64,000 nucleotides of DNA from Megascapheus bottae (taxonomy: Eukaryota; Chordata; Mammalia; Rodentia; Geomyidae), in the NCBI GenBank assembly GCA_024803745.1, contig JANJXV010000006.1:43749001-43813000 (forward strand), read 5' to 3'. Positions 23,042 through 33,332 of the stretch are shown piece after piece. The position numbers and the translations under genes were made by a program. Every line of letters begins with the position of its first letter. The first letter of the stretch is position 1. The notes under the pieces are model-generated. The model saw nothing but the letters and a program-made list of their open reading frames with translations, was not told the origin of the DNA and ran no database searches.

Positions 23042-23259
23042 CTGCTGGGCGTCCAAGGCTCATACCTGTAATCCCAGCTACTCGGGAGTCTGAGAGTTGA
23101 TGATTCAAAGCCAGCCAGGACAGGAAAGTCCATGAGATCCTTATTTCAAATTAACTATCAAAAAGCTAGAGGGAGAGTTGTGATTCAAGTGGTAGAATGC
23201 TAGCCTTGAGTAAAAACTCAAGTCCTGGGACAGTGCCCTGAGTTCAGTCCCCAATATTG

Positions 23260-23261
<2 letters not shown>
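23042..23261 (+). mobile_element. B1-type chimeric SINE
   Basis: Clear head ('cctgtaatcccagctactcg') and right module ('gattcaagtggtagaatgct'). The expected 3' end 'ggcac' has turned into a dinucleotide run. Confidence 0.9.

Positions 23262-23300
<39 letters not shown>
23262..23300. repeat. (CA)n microsatellite at SINE tail
   Basis: Pure run of about 39 bp starting at the SINE 3' end. Confidence 0.97.
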
Positions 23301-23303
<3 letters not shown>

Positions 23304-26300
23304 TTATTATGGGAAAATCCACTCAAGAAATATTTCATTTTCCACAATGGCCTAACTGGTGTCACTAGTCACAAGTGACGACAGTGTCCTACTTCCCTGC
23401 ACTGAGTGGCGAGCTATTGGTATTGGACACCTCCTTCTTCATAACTGCCACCTGCTACTTCTAGCTCTTCATTCACAATTACATCACCTATTACTTCTTC
23501 CAAACATTTACTGGTGCTTATAGATTGTAACCACAATGCCTGACACTTAAGAGTAAAAATCTATTTTTTTTAAACTGCTCTTCCATGACAGCTTTTATAT
23601 TCACATGCATTCTGGTCTCTCTGCCAAAAACAGCATTCTTGAGTGTGTCCAAAATCAATGAAGACTTCAGATGTCGTCTGAGCCACAGACAGGAGAACAG
23701 GGCAAATCTCTCCCTTGTGATGGACTCTTTAGTCCCCTAAGATACAATAAGCTCACCATGGGAGTTTAGCTACCAACTCTCACACAATGCTTCCATTCAA
23801 CTAAAATGTTAAAAGCATTTTCAATGTGCTAAGCGGTTACTTCTTTATTCGTCACATAGATACAGCTGGTTTTGTGAACATCAGAACAAGATGTAATATT
23901 TATTCCCTATTAAATTTCATCCTGTTAAATTCAGCTCTTTGTTCCAGCTCACGGGATTCTTCTTGGATCCTAATTCTCTCCGTCAGTACACTCACTCTCC
24001 CTTCCAGCTCAACTTCAAAAGCAGATTTGATGAACCTCCCTCCTGATGTTCCAGGCCAATTCATTTAGGAGCCAGACTCCTTCCCTTGAGATGCCTAAAG
24101 GCATCACACACATTACCCAACACCCTTTAGGCTCAGATATTCAATCATTTTGGACTTGTACATGAGACGTGTGGGGGAATTTAGCAAAAGTCTTTTTTAA
24201 GTTTCAGAATAATCGTTTTTGCACCATTTCAAACTGAGGAATCCCATCAGAAAGGATGAATTGTATCTAGTACGAAAGGCCCACACTAATTCTCAAGGGC
24301 AACCTCTTTCCTTTCCTAGCACTACTGCAGTAAACACATACCATTTCTTTTGCCTGCCTAATTTCTGAACACCCTTCCTATGTTTAAGGGTCTTACTAGC
24401 CAGAGACACCAGAGAATAGGAGATCATCACTTTCTACTAAGGAAGGCTGAAAGAAAGGAGGGGGAGGAGGTGGGGGAGTTCAATATATTCCAGATCACTG
24501 GAACACAGGTAGCTCAAGCATAGGTAAGCTCAGCAAACAGTTGTGCCTCTCCAGGACAGGACCCTGGGTGTGGTGGGTATGGCAGTTCAAGATACACCGA
24601 AACAGCAGAATCAAGATGCTAGCAAGCAACAGTGAACACCCAGCAGGAGGGAGGCATCAGTTTCCACTAGCAGCATTTCCTCAGCATACACTGGTCCATT
24701 CTCAGTTGTCTGGTCTCTCCTGCCATTTTCAAAGACTGGCTCTCTGGTCTTCCCATCAAAACATCCAAGATCCCTCTAATAAAATTCACCTGCTTTTAAG
24801 CTACGTTCTGTTGCTCATAACCATAGAGTCAGGCTGATGACAGCCTCACAATCTACTGGTGAGTCAGTTTAGAGTGTTTATTAATAGCACAACAGAATCC
24901 ATCTATTCCTTTCAAAACAAGGAGATCAAAAAGATGAGTGTCAGTCCAGCAATCTCCATTTCAGTTTTTCTCAAGACACTGAGACACAATTCATCCAAAA
25001 CAAAGAATCTAAACTCACTGAGACTGAAAGATGCCTTTCTCCAATCAATTTACTGGGCCTGGGCTTCTAATGACTCTTTCCAAGATCTTTACCCTTTCCA
25101 ATCAGCTTCTTCTCTTTAGCAAGAAAACAAAAGTAAACCAGAAGCTGAGTATTTTTTTTCCTTCTCTATAACTCATCCAGATATTCCAAGAGGTAGCCTT
25201 ATACCTCCTGTAATTCTTTGGAATCAGTTAAGTGCACTTAGCCCAGAGCACCAGAAACTCTCACAACAAACTGAGGAGGTGAAAAGGAAGACAATTACAC
25301 TTTCAAGATCTACTATCTTCTCCATCCCCCAAAACTTAGCCGTAACACCTTCTTACACAGAAGAATTCTATAAAACATTTGATTCCCAGATTCTAGTGTA
25401 GTATATTTAATCTTATTTTTTTAAAGAACATCAAATTCTATGATTTAATGAATATCATATTCTTTGCAAGTTTACTACTAACATTCTATACCTAAGTTTG
25501 TTTTGTTTTCCTGGGAAAATGAAAGTTGAGTAAATATACTTCACTATTTTATAACTTTTTCATACTTTGTATAGCCTTATGCTATAATAACACCACTTTT
25601 AAATGTTAAACCACAAAAAGTCAAGACAGTTCTCAGTAAATAACCATTTTATCATGCACTAATATAAACACAGGCACTATAAAACATAGGACAAACTAAT
25701 AACTCCTTGAAAATCAAACAAAAACTGATCTGATGTAACTCATGAAAATAAAAAGATTCACATTTAAGGCATTGCCCAGAAGGACATCATTGCCAACAGT
25801 TGATATAGTTTCTCTCTAGAAGCAAGGGAAGAGCATACATGTATACAATGGAATCTTAAGAGGTCCACAAGGCACATATATGTGTGTGCATTTCTTGTGC
25901 ACAATAGTAACTCAACTGGGTTTACATTCATAGCAAACCAGGTAATGTATGCAATACACTGTGCATAAATTAAACAAAATTAAGGCATTTCCAAGAATTA
26001 AAATACCCAGGCACATTTCTGGTACATTTCTAACTCAGCTAAAAATGGGAAAAGATAAAGTCAGTTCACCAATGTAGGCTATATGAGAAGAAGCTTTTAA
26101 AGTAAACGCCATTTCTTTCCCCAAATTTCTAATGATATCAAATCTCTTGTAGAGTTGGTCATGCTTAACATAATTTGGGTTAATGAAACATACTTTTCAA
26201 ACAGCTTTGTTTTCAAAAGTAAATTCATTGGAAAATTAACATGGCCTTGGTATAAGATTATTTGCTAGAAAGATATCAACTTACCCTCTCATAATTCTGA

Positions 26301-26509
26301 TCAGTCAAATCTGTTCATTTTATAATATGGCAGTAGGCAACTTGAAGAATGTGAAAGATAAACTTATCTGCATCGCATCAGCAATAGGTTGTAACTGGTG
26401 TTAGATACATCCACAAGGTGAATCTTCCTTGTTATCCAATAACTCACTGTTTGAAATTCCCCCACAAAATGCTGGCAGTGAGAAGGAATATAGATGTTTT
26501 TTTTGTGTG
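23301..26509. other. Repeat-poor non-coding stretch
   Basis: About 3.2 kb with no young SINE or LINE-1. A weak LINE-2-like trace lies at 23440-23560. A 54-codon minus-strand frame at 23900-24064 is described separately. Frames at 24541-24837 and 24859-25119 show no domain. Confidence 0.5.
23900..24064 (-). other. 54-codon frame with helical character, unassigned
   Basis: ATG at 24062-24064, TAA at 23900-23902. An in-frame TAA lies directly upstream of the ATG. The middle reads FEVELEGRVSVLTERIRI and continues with charged residues rich in E, R and Q, a pattern typical of a coiled coil. A GTGAGT sits in it at about 23992, and 'ctgcttttgaag' before it could act as a weak acceptor. It could be a decayed exon, a pseudogene shard or chance; I recognise no family. 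Confidence 0.15.
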
Positions 26510-26935
26510 TTTTTTTTTTGCCTGTCGTCGGTATTTTTTTCTTTCTTTTAATTTAATTTTATTTTATTGTCAGGATAATGTATAGAGGGGTTACAGTTAC
26601 ATTCGTCAGGTAATGGGTATATTACTTCTCGAACACTGATACCCCTTATCATGTTTTTGTCTCCCTTTCCTTCCCCTACCTCCTCCCAATCATCTTGTTT
26701 TCCCCTTTCCTTTTTGTTATGGGTCTTGAATTCTGGACCTGGGCATTGTTCCTGAGCTCTTCATCTCAAGGCTATTGCCCTATCGCTTGAGCCACAGCGC
26801 CACTTATAGTTTTCTAGTGGTTAATTGGAGATAAGAATCCCACAGTCTTTAGTTCCCGGGATGGCTATGAACCTGGATCTCAGATCTCAGCCCCCTGAGT
26901 AGAGAGGATTACAGGTGTGAGCCACTGCGCCCAGC
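26510..26935 (-). mobile_element. B1-type chimeric SINE split by a LINE-1 tail
   Basis: The 3' end (26510-26531, 'tttgcctgtcgtcggta') is separated from the rest (26711-26935: 'gggtcttgaattctggacct', 'ttacaggtgtgagccactgc') by the antisense LINE-1 fragment. Confidence 0.85.
26532..26710 (-). mobile_element. LINE-1 3' end nested in a SINE
   Basis: 'ttaatttaattttattttat' then 'agaggggttacagttacatt', 'gataccccttatcatgtttt' and the antisense polypurine tract. Inserted in the A-rich 3' end of the SINE; TSD not resolved because both sides are T-rich. Confidence 0.85.
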
Positions 26936-27265
26936 CAGGACCTAATTCTTAAGAACAATGGGCCTTAAACACACATAAACAAAAAGGTTGGCTGACCAAG
27001 ACACCTTTTGTCCTTTACCCTTCCTCCCCACTTTCGCCCATTAAGGATTAAAAAGATTAAAAAATAGACGCAAGTACTGTAGAATGAGGGGCAAGGTTTC
27101 CTCTCCCCCTTCATCCCCCAGAGCATTCCCAAGAAGCCACACTAGCCTAAGGCCACTTGCTTCCAGATTTTTTTTGTTAAATGCAACAAACCTTATTAAT
27201 GAAGTCACTATTTTGCTGTGTTTCTTAGGAATATAATAACAATTAAAAATACAAAAATCTTATTT
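26936..27265. other. Unique non-coding DNA
   Basis: Nothing recognised. Confidence 0.5.
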
Positions 27266-27346
27266 GAGGGCATGACTCAAGTGGTAGAGTGCCTACCCAT
27301 CAGGTGCAATATATTTTAAATCCCAGTACCAACAAACAACAACAAC
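27266..27346 (+). mobile_element. ID-type SINE monomer
   Basis: 'gagggcatgactcaagtggt' then 'agagtgcctacccatcaggt' and 'aaatcccagtaccaacaaac'. Diverged; tail (AAC)n. Confidence 0.75.
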
Positions 27347-27469
27347 TGTGTAACAATACAGACAACACTTCAAAAACTTATTCAATCAAAAAGATGGAAA
27401 TATCATGCATATCATCAAAACAAATACAAAAAACTAAATAGTAATGCACATAGTAAAAATAGTGGTATC

Positions 27470-27911
27470 AGAAAACTAGGACTATGGGTGCTGGGAGTTT
27501 GGCCTAGTGGTAGAATGCTTGCCTAGCATCCATGAAGACTAGGGTTCGATTCCTTGGTACCACATACATAGAAAAGCTGGAAGTGGTGCTGTGGCTCAAG
27601 TGGTAGAGTGCCAATCTTGAGGAAAGCCTAAGGATCAGTGTTCAGGACCTGAGTTCAAGCCCCAGGATTGGTCAAAAAAAAGAAAAGAAAAGAAAGAAGC
27701 ATATGATTAGCCAGGCACTAAAGGTTCAAAGCCAGCCCAAGCACAAAAGGACCTGAGACTCTTATCTCCGTTTAACCTCTAGAAAATGGGAAGTGGGGCT
27801 TGGCTCAAGGGTAGGGAGATAGCCTAGAGCTTAAAAGCTCAGAGACAGTGCTCAGGTCTAGTTCAAGCCCCATGACCCAAAAAGAAGAAAAAAAAAGAAA
27901 ACTAGGAGTAT
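27470..27911 (+). mobile_element. Two-SINE composite flanked by a single TSD
   Basis: IDL-Geo (27486-27705) is followed directly by a B1-type SINE (27711-27895). The outer flanks are agaaaactaggactat (27470-27485) and agaaaactaggagtat (27896-27911), one mismatch in 16. Neither inner boundary shows its own duplication. The B1-type member lacks most of its 7SL head (jump from 'ggcactaaagg' to 'ttcaaagccagccc'). Confidence 0.8.
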
Positions 27912-29773
27912 TTATGGATAAAGGGACAGAATAATTTATCTTTCCAAATGGGATATTTTAGAAAGAAAGGGAGCATTATTAACAGTCATGCTTTAAGAAT
28001 AGAAACTATCCCAAATATGAGTAATAATTTTCAGTTTGCTCAAATATTTTCAAGTAATATCTTTACTTCACCTTTTGAATTCGAAAAGAGTGAAACTTTC
28101 AGGCTTTCTCCAGCTGACAACCTAAGCATATTCACCTTCTCAACATACTCTTCACTTGTCCTTATAAGGAAGTCAGTGCAAAATAGTTTCAATGAGATAT
28201 GCAACTGGACTTCTCCACAAAACAAGAAAATCTCTGGCCTAATATTTATCTGTATGCCTGCAATTACAAATAGCTATCCAGAGAAATTCTCCTGCTAAAG
28301 CTTCTTTGTAAACAAGCATATTTTATCTAAAGTACTGTGTTTTTCATGTACACCAGTTGATATAAGTAGATGAATTCTAGAAATCCTGAATTATTACAAA
28401 ACTCTGGAAGGAAATTATCAACCCAAGAGAAAAGTAAACCAAAGTTGAGAGTCTGAGATAAATTATCCCAAATTACCATGGCTACGCTGAATACAATGAA
28501 AATGAAAACATTTTAATTATGTGTTTCTTACAACTTAGACTGTTAAAACTTAAAACTCCACACACAATCAAGGAATACATATTGGTACCACTAGAGAATA
28601 ATCTGTAAGAGTTATGACTAATCCAAAGCAACAGTAACCTCCAGAGCCATTTCTCTTTTGACCTTGGAACATTTGTTCTCATACTTCCTTTTAAATAAGA
28701 TGAGGACACACGAGACTGTCATGCTCCATAATAGACTCACAGAAATTATAACCACGTAGTTCATGAGGTTAATTGTCACATCTTCCCTGGGACTCACCCC
28801 AGTTCTGCAGCATAAACTATCAGATCTTGAGCAAAGCATTAGGAATCCATGCACACCTCCCTCAGCAACCTGGTTTCTCTGCCTCATCTTATTACCACCT
28901 TTCCCTATTCCCCAAATGCCTGACAGACAGACACTGACATTCACACCTGGGAAATCAGCTCTGTCCTCATACTAGGCCCTCCCCTGCTTTTCTTTTGGAC
29001 CATTCTTATTCTTCATTCAAAGCTCAAATCAAATAAAGTATTACAAATGCTTACACCTAGTGACCAAGGCCAAATGCAAAATTCCTGTCTCCATGCTCTC
29101 CACTGTGCTCTGGCTCTTGATGTTGTCTTGACTCTGCAGAGTTCCCCAGTCCCTCAGTCATTTCCTGCTCTCCAGAGTGGACCCTGTAGAACTGCACTTC
29201 AATGCACCTCTCCACCTAAAGCTTCAAGTCCATGCTCCCTCACCTTCTTGACCCAGTACTAGCCAGCCCAGGCTCTAACTTGCTTCCTTGACCTTTAATT
29301 CACACACTCCCCACCCTGCAGAGTCCAGAGAAATCTCCGCCCTCACAGTACAATACCCCAGCATTCTTTGTAAACTACCCTTTCCAAGCTTCCTCCCACA
29401 GCCACCTTCCCCAACTTTCACCCCAAACAGCCCTACCCCAGACCTATTTCAGCCATGCAGCCTAAGTTAATCAGCTTTCCACCACAATAGCAAAATGCAA
29501 GTACTTATCAACTTGTTAAGTGTAAAGGTCCATTTGCCTCAGTTTTAGATGTGCCAGACCATAATCTGTTGGGCTCATTGTGATGTGCCTATGGTGAGAC
29601 AACATACATGGCAGGAATATAAAGAAGAAGAAACATGCCCCAAGACCAAAGGGAAGCAAAAAAAAAGAAAAGGGAAGAGTTCAGGTTCCTTAACTGCCTC
29701 AAGAGTCCGCTTCTTAAAGTGCAAGTAACTGAAGCCAAGTGCCCAGACATGAAAAGTCCATTAACCACCATAA
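27912..29773. other. Non-coding DNA, CT-rich in its second half
   Basis: About 28800-29480 is pyrimidine-rich with faint LINE-2 character ('ttcattcaaagctcaaatca'). Frames at 28618-28944 (108 codons, minus) and 27948-28298 (116 codons, plus) have no recognisable domain. The first contains a possible membrane-like stretch (VVIISVSLLWSMTVSCVLIL) but no supporting context. Confidence 0.4.
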
Positions 29774-29886
29774 AGGGGGAAGGACAGCTGTGGCTTAAGT
29801 GGTAAAGTGCTAGCCTTTAGCACAAAAATTCAGGGGCAGTTTCCAGGCCCTGAGTTCAAGCTCCAGAACTGGCACACACACACACA
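29774..29886 (+). mobile_element. Stand-alone right (Geo-type) SINE module
   Basis: Only the tRNA-like right module: 'cagctgtggcttaagtggta', 'tgctagcctttagcacaaaa' and 'cctgagttcaagctccagaa', ending in ggcacacaca. There is no ID-like or B1-like half upstream. Confidence 0.8.
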
Positions 29887-29955
29887 AAATAGATTGAATT
29901 ATATGGTCTTACAAAGAAAGGCAGCTGCATGAAAACTGCAGCCTTTCACTAAAGC

Positions 29956-30383
29956 AAGTGATTTCATTATTATTTTTTTTTTGCCAGTCCTGGGCTTGAG
30001 CTCAGGGCCTGAGCACTGTCCTTGGACTTTCTCAAGGCTAGAGCCCTACCACTTGAGCCTCAGCACCACTTCCGGCTTTTTTTCTATGTATGTGGTACCG
30101 AGGAATCGAACCCGGGTCTTCATGCATACTAGGCAAGCACTTTAACCACTAGGCCAAACTCCTGGCCCTCATTATTATTTTTATTTTTATTTTTTGCCAG
30201 TCCTGGGCTTGAGCTCAGGGCCTGAGCACTGTCCTTGGACTTTCCTCAAGGCTAGTGTTATACTCTGAGCCACCGCACCACGTCTGGCTTTTGTGGTACC
30301 AAGGAATCGAACCCGGGTCTTCGTGCATTCTAGGCAGGCACTCTTACCACTAGGCCAAACTCCCAGCCCCAAGTGATTTCATT
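29956..30383 (-). mobile_element. Two nested IDL-Geo SINEs
   Basis: Older copy B is 30183-30370; its outer TSD aagtgatttcatt is at 29956-29968 and 30371-30383. Younger copy A (29978-30168) landed in B's tail/TSD; its own TSD tcattattattttt is at 29964-29977 and 30169-30182. Both are exact. Copy B has lost part of its linker and B-box region. Confidence 0.92.
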
Positions 30384-31008
30384 TTTAATCCGTATAAGAA
30401 TCAATATGCCCCAGTAGCACCTATTCTGGAAAACAACAATACATTTCTAGCTTGTAAGTCTTCAAAGTAGTACCCCACACCTCAACTACATCTAGAAAAC
30501 ATTGTTTGAAGAGACAATCCTATCCTTCTCTAAGATTCGCTTCCCTGAAAACTAAGGCTGAGACAACTCAGAAGCTGGATGTAAAAGGCATTTCTGACTG
30601 GGTCAACACTCTTCTATCTTAATAATTACCAGGGCAATAGACTGAGATTTAGAATAAGGAACACACGTGTGTTCTCGCCACTAAGTTCCTCATTCTTAAA
30701 GCTTTAGATGCTTCCTGCATTCTTGTTTTATCCTCAGCATAGCTGGAGTAGCATTCAGATTTCTCCCTTTGGATTCTTCAGCTCTGGGACAGAACCACTA
30801 AGTTTTACTATTCCTGGTCTCAGAGGAACCAGCAGGTGTCCATCCCATTCAGCCAAAGTTTAAGTTTCTCTCCCCTTCCCTCCAGTTTCCTTATTTTAGA
30901 ACCTTTGATTATTAAGCAAATCAGAATGTAAGCATAGACAGTTTCTCTGAGATAGGAAGTCTGATATCCTGAGGATTCCCTTAAACAAAATTATACTAAA
31001 TCAATAAC
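30384..31008. other. Unique non-coding DNA
   Basis: Nothing recognised. Confidence 0.5.
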
Positions 31009-31125
31009 AGTAAATACTTCACCATGTATTCTATGTAAGGCACTATGCTAAGAGCTTTATATGAATTAGAATTTAAACCTCACAACCACCTTGGGCCCCA
31101 TACTGTTACTCTTTATTTTATGGAG
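31009..31125 (-). mobile_element. MIR remnant
   Basis: 'ggcactatgctaagagcttt', 'atatgaattagaatttaaac' and 'ctcacaaccaccttgggccc' follow antisense MIR closely. Confidence 0.78.
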
Positions 31126-31738
31126 AAGATCTCCCTTAGCTGAGAATTTAAATAGGATAGCAGAGCTTTTGGCTCCAACACACTCTCTGACAGCATCTCC
31201 CTATAACCCTTCTAAGATTTTTCTTCCATGGACACAAATTACTACCCGAGGAAGAAAAGCCACCTTTTATTTTGAATCTTTCTACATAGACAGGAAAATA
31301 AGTTTAGAAATGCAAAATATCCTGCATACTTCCTTCAAGTAAAAAGACTAAAATATCGAAGCAAGTAATTAAATAGAGGAAACTAGCACTCAGAATAAGG
31401 TTATATTCAAGAACTTCTCAGGTTAAAAGGTTTGTTTAAAAGACACTCAAAAACTAGACTTGATTACTTAGTATTGTTGCCTAATTGAAGAAGATAAAAC
31501 CAGAGATAAAAATTATAATACTGCTTTTTCCCTTATCTTGCATTGCTATCATAAGATAAAACTGAGCCAAATTAGCACAATTTGGTTGTTCTCTGTGGTG
31601 TGGTGTTTGAACAAAGTCCTGTCCTGAGTCACTGATTCCATGGAGTCATTTCCTCTTGGAACTTCAGCAGATTCTTTAACATGGAGGGAAAAGGAAGGGA
31701 TCCAGTATATTAAGTAACACAAAATTCAATTAACTCCA
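31126..31738. other. Unique non-coding DNA
   Basis: Contains the 3' part of an 83-codon chance frame (31091-31342). Nothing else. Confidence 0.5.
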
Positions 31739-31974
31739 CTAGGCACCAGTGGCTCATGCCGATAATCCTCCCTGTTGAGGAGGCTGAGATCTGAGGATTA
31801 CTATTCAATGCCAGCCTGGGCAGTAAAGTCTCTGAAACTCTTATCTCCAATTAAGAACCTAAAAAAAAAAGGCAGAAGTGGAGTTATGGCTTAATGATAG
31901 AGTGCTAATCTTGACCAAAAAAGCTCAAGGACAGTGTCTAAGCCCTGAGTTCAAAGACTGGTCAAAAAAAAAAA
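31739..31974 (+). mobile_element. B1-type chimeric SINE
   Basis: 'aggcaccagtggctcatgcc', 'gaggaggctgagatctgagg', A10 linker, 'gagttatggcttaatgatag' and an A11 tail. Confidence 0.9.
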
Positions 31975-31979
31975 GTCAG

Positions 31980-32311
31980 GAAAAAATCATATTAAGTGAA
32001 ATAAGCAAGACCCCAAAAAATCATGTTAAGAGAAGTATGCCAGAACCATAAAAAGATAGGCTCCATGGTTTCCCTCATTTGTAATAATTAGTACACATCT
32101 AGGACTCTCCTAGCAGAGGATCACAAAAGTTATGTACATATGGTCATATAGGGTAAGACTAAATGTAAATAAACTCTAGGCTATGGATACAAGAGGTTTA
32201 TCTTTATCATTGTTGTTCTCAATGCACTACATGCAGTTATTTCTTTTCTCTTTTTTCCCTTTATGTTTAATCTCATGTGGTTACTGTATCTGACTTTGTT
32301 ACCTGGTATAT

Positions 32312-32362
<51 letters not shown>

Positions 32363-32566
32363 TAGAGAAGGGAAGGGAAGGGAAAGGGAAGAGAAGAGAG
32401 AAGGGAAGGGAAGGGGGGGAAATCAAGATGATTGAGGGGGGGGTGAGGAGTGGGTAATGGGGACAAAAACATGAGAAGGGGTATCTGTACAAGAAATAAT
32501 GTACCCATTACCTCATGAATGTAACTGTAACCCCTCTTACATTACCCCGACAATTAAAAAAAAACA
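31980..32566 (+). mobile_element. LINE-1 3' end with expanded simple repeats
   Basis: The ORF2 tail ('aaaaaatcatattaagtgaa') is followed by the 3' UTR to 'aactgtaacccctcttacat' and 'gacaattaaaaaa'. Two places have expanded relative to the 8-kb copies: the 'gtatattgtatatac' site is now (TG)n(TA)n, and the polypurine tract (32360-32460) has grown by GGGAA units. Confidence 0.9.
32312..32359. repeat. (TG)n(TA)n microsatellite inside LINE-1
   Basis: Short TG run followed by about 38 bp of alternating TA. Confidence 0.97.
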
Positions 32567-32570
32567 ATTA

Positions 32571-32760
32571 AGGCTTGGAGTTTGGCCTAGTGGTAGAGTG
32601 CTTGCACAAAGACCCGGGTTCAATTCCTCAGTACCACATACATAGAAAAAATCCAGAAGTGGTGCTGTGGCTCAAGTGGTAGAGCTCTAGCCTTGAGAAA
32701 GTCCAAGGTCAGTGCTCAGGCACTGAGCTCAAGCCCAGGATTGGCCCCCCCCCAAAAAAA
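32571..32760 (+). mobile_element. IDL-Geo SINE at a LINE-1 tail
   Basis: Lacks the 'ctagcatgcatg' segment of the left monomer (reads 'gtgcttgcacaaagacccgg'). Flanked by 'caattaa' on both sides (32564-32570; 32762-32768), a short TSD in the LINE-1 tail. Confidence 0.9.
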
Positions 32761-33114
32761 TCAATTAATTCACCAATTACTAATGAGTTCTTAGCAATTG
32801 GTAGCAAACTCTACAATGTAATTCTTTTAGAAATTCATCTCACAATTTGATAAATAGTGGAGCTGGCCATGTAGGATCACTACTGAAAATAAACTGCATT
32901 TTGATAATCTAAGTACTAAAAGTTAGTAGCATGTGTTAAGAAAACAACAATGTTTTGTTAGAGATATAATTATAGCAGCAGTCTCATTCTCCAGAAAGGA
33001 CTACAAAACAAGCAGATAATGTTCAATGTTAGCCTATGTGCAATGAAACACAAAATGAAATGGAAGTCAACTGCAGTGAGCAAAGGTGGCACAGAAACTC
33101 CCCATCAATAAGGA
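32761..33114. other. Unique non-coding DNA
   Basis: Nothing recognised. Confidence 0.5.
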
Positions 33115-33284
33115 CTGAGAAACTGGCCACCAGCTACTCAGGAAGGCTGGGCTCACAGCTGAAAGCCACCCTGGCAGGAAAGTCTGTGAGACTTTAATCT
33201 TCAATTGATCAGCCAAAGGTCTAAAATAAAGCTGTGATTCAAATGGTAGAGAGTCCCAGCCTTGAGTTCAAGCCCCAGTATTGG

Positions 33285-33286
<2 letters not shown>
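33115..33286 (+). mobile_element. B1-type chimeric SINE, 5'-truncated
   Basis: Begins inside the head ('caccagctactcaggaaggc'); the right module is shortened ('gattcaaatggtagagagtc'). Confidence 0.82.

Positions 33287-33331
<45 letters not shown>
33287..33331. repeat. (CA)n microsatellite at SINE tail
   Basis: About 45 bp, pure. Confidence 0.97.

Positions 33332-33332
<1 letters not shown>

Noticed and set aside
28618..28944. 108-codon minus-strand frame with a hydrophobic stretch
   Set aside because: One hydrophobic segment alone is common by chance; no homology recognised and no supporting gene structure.
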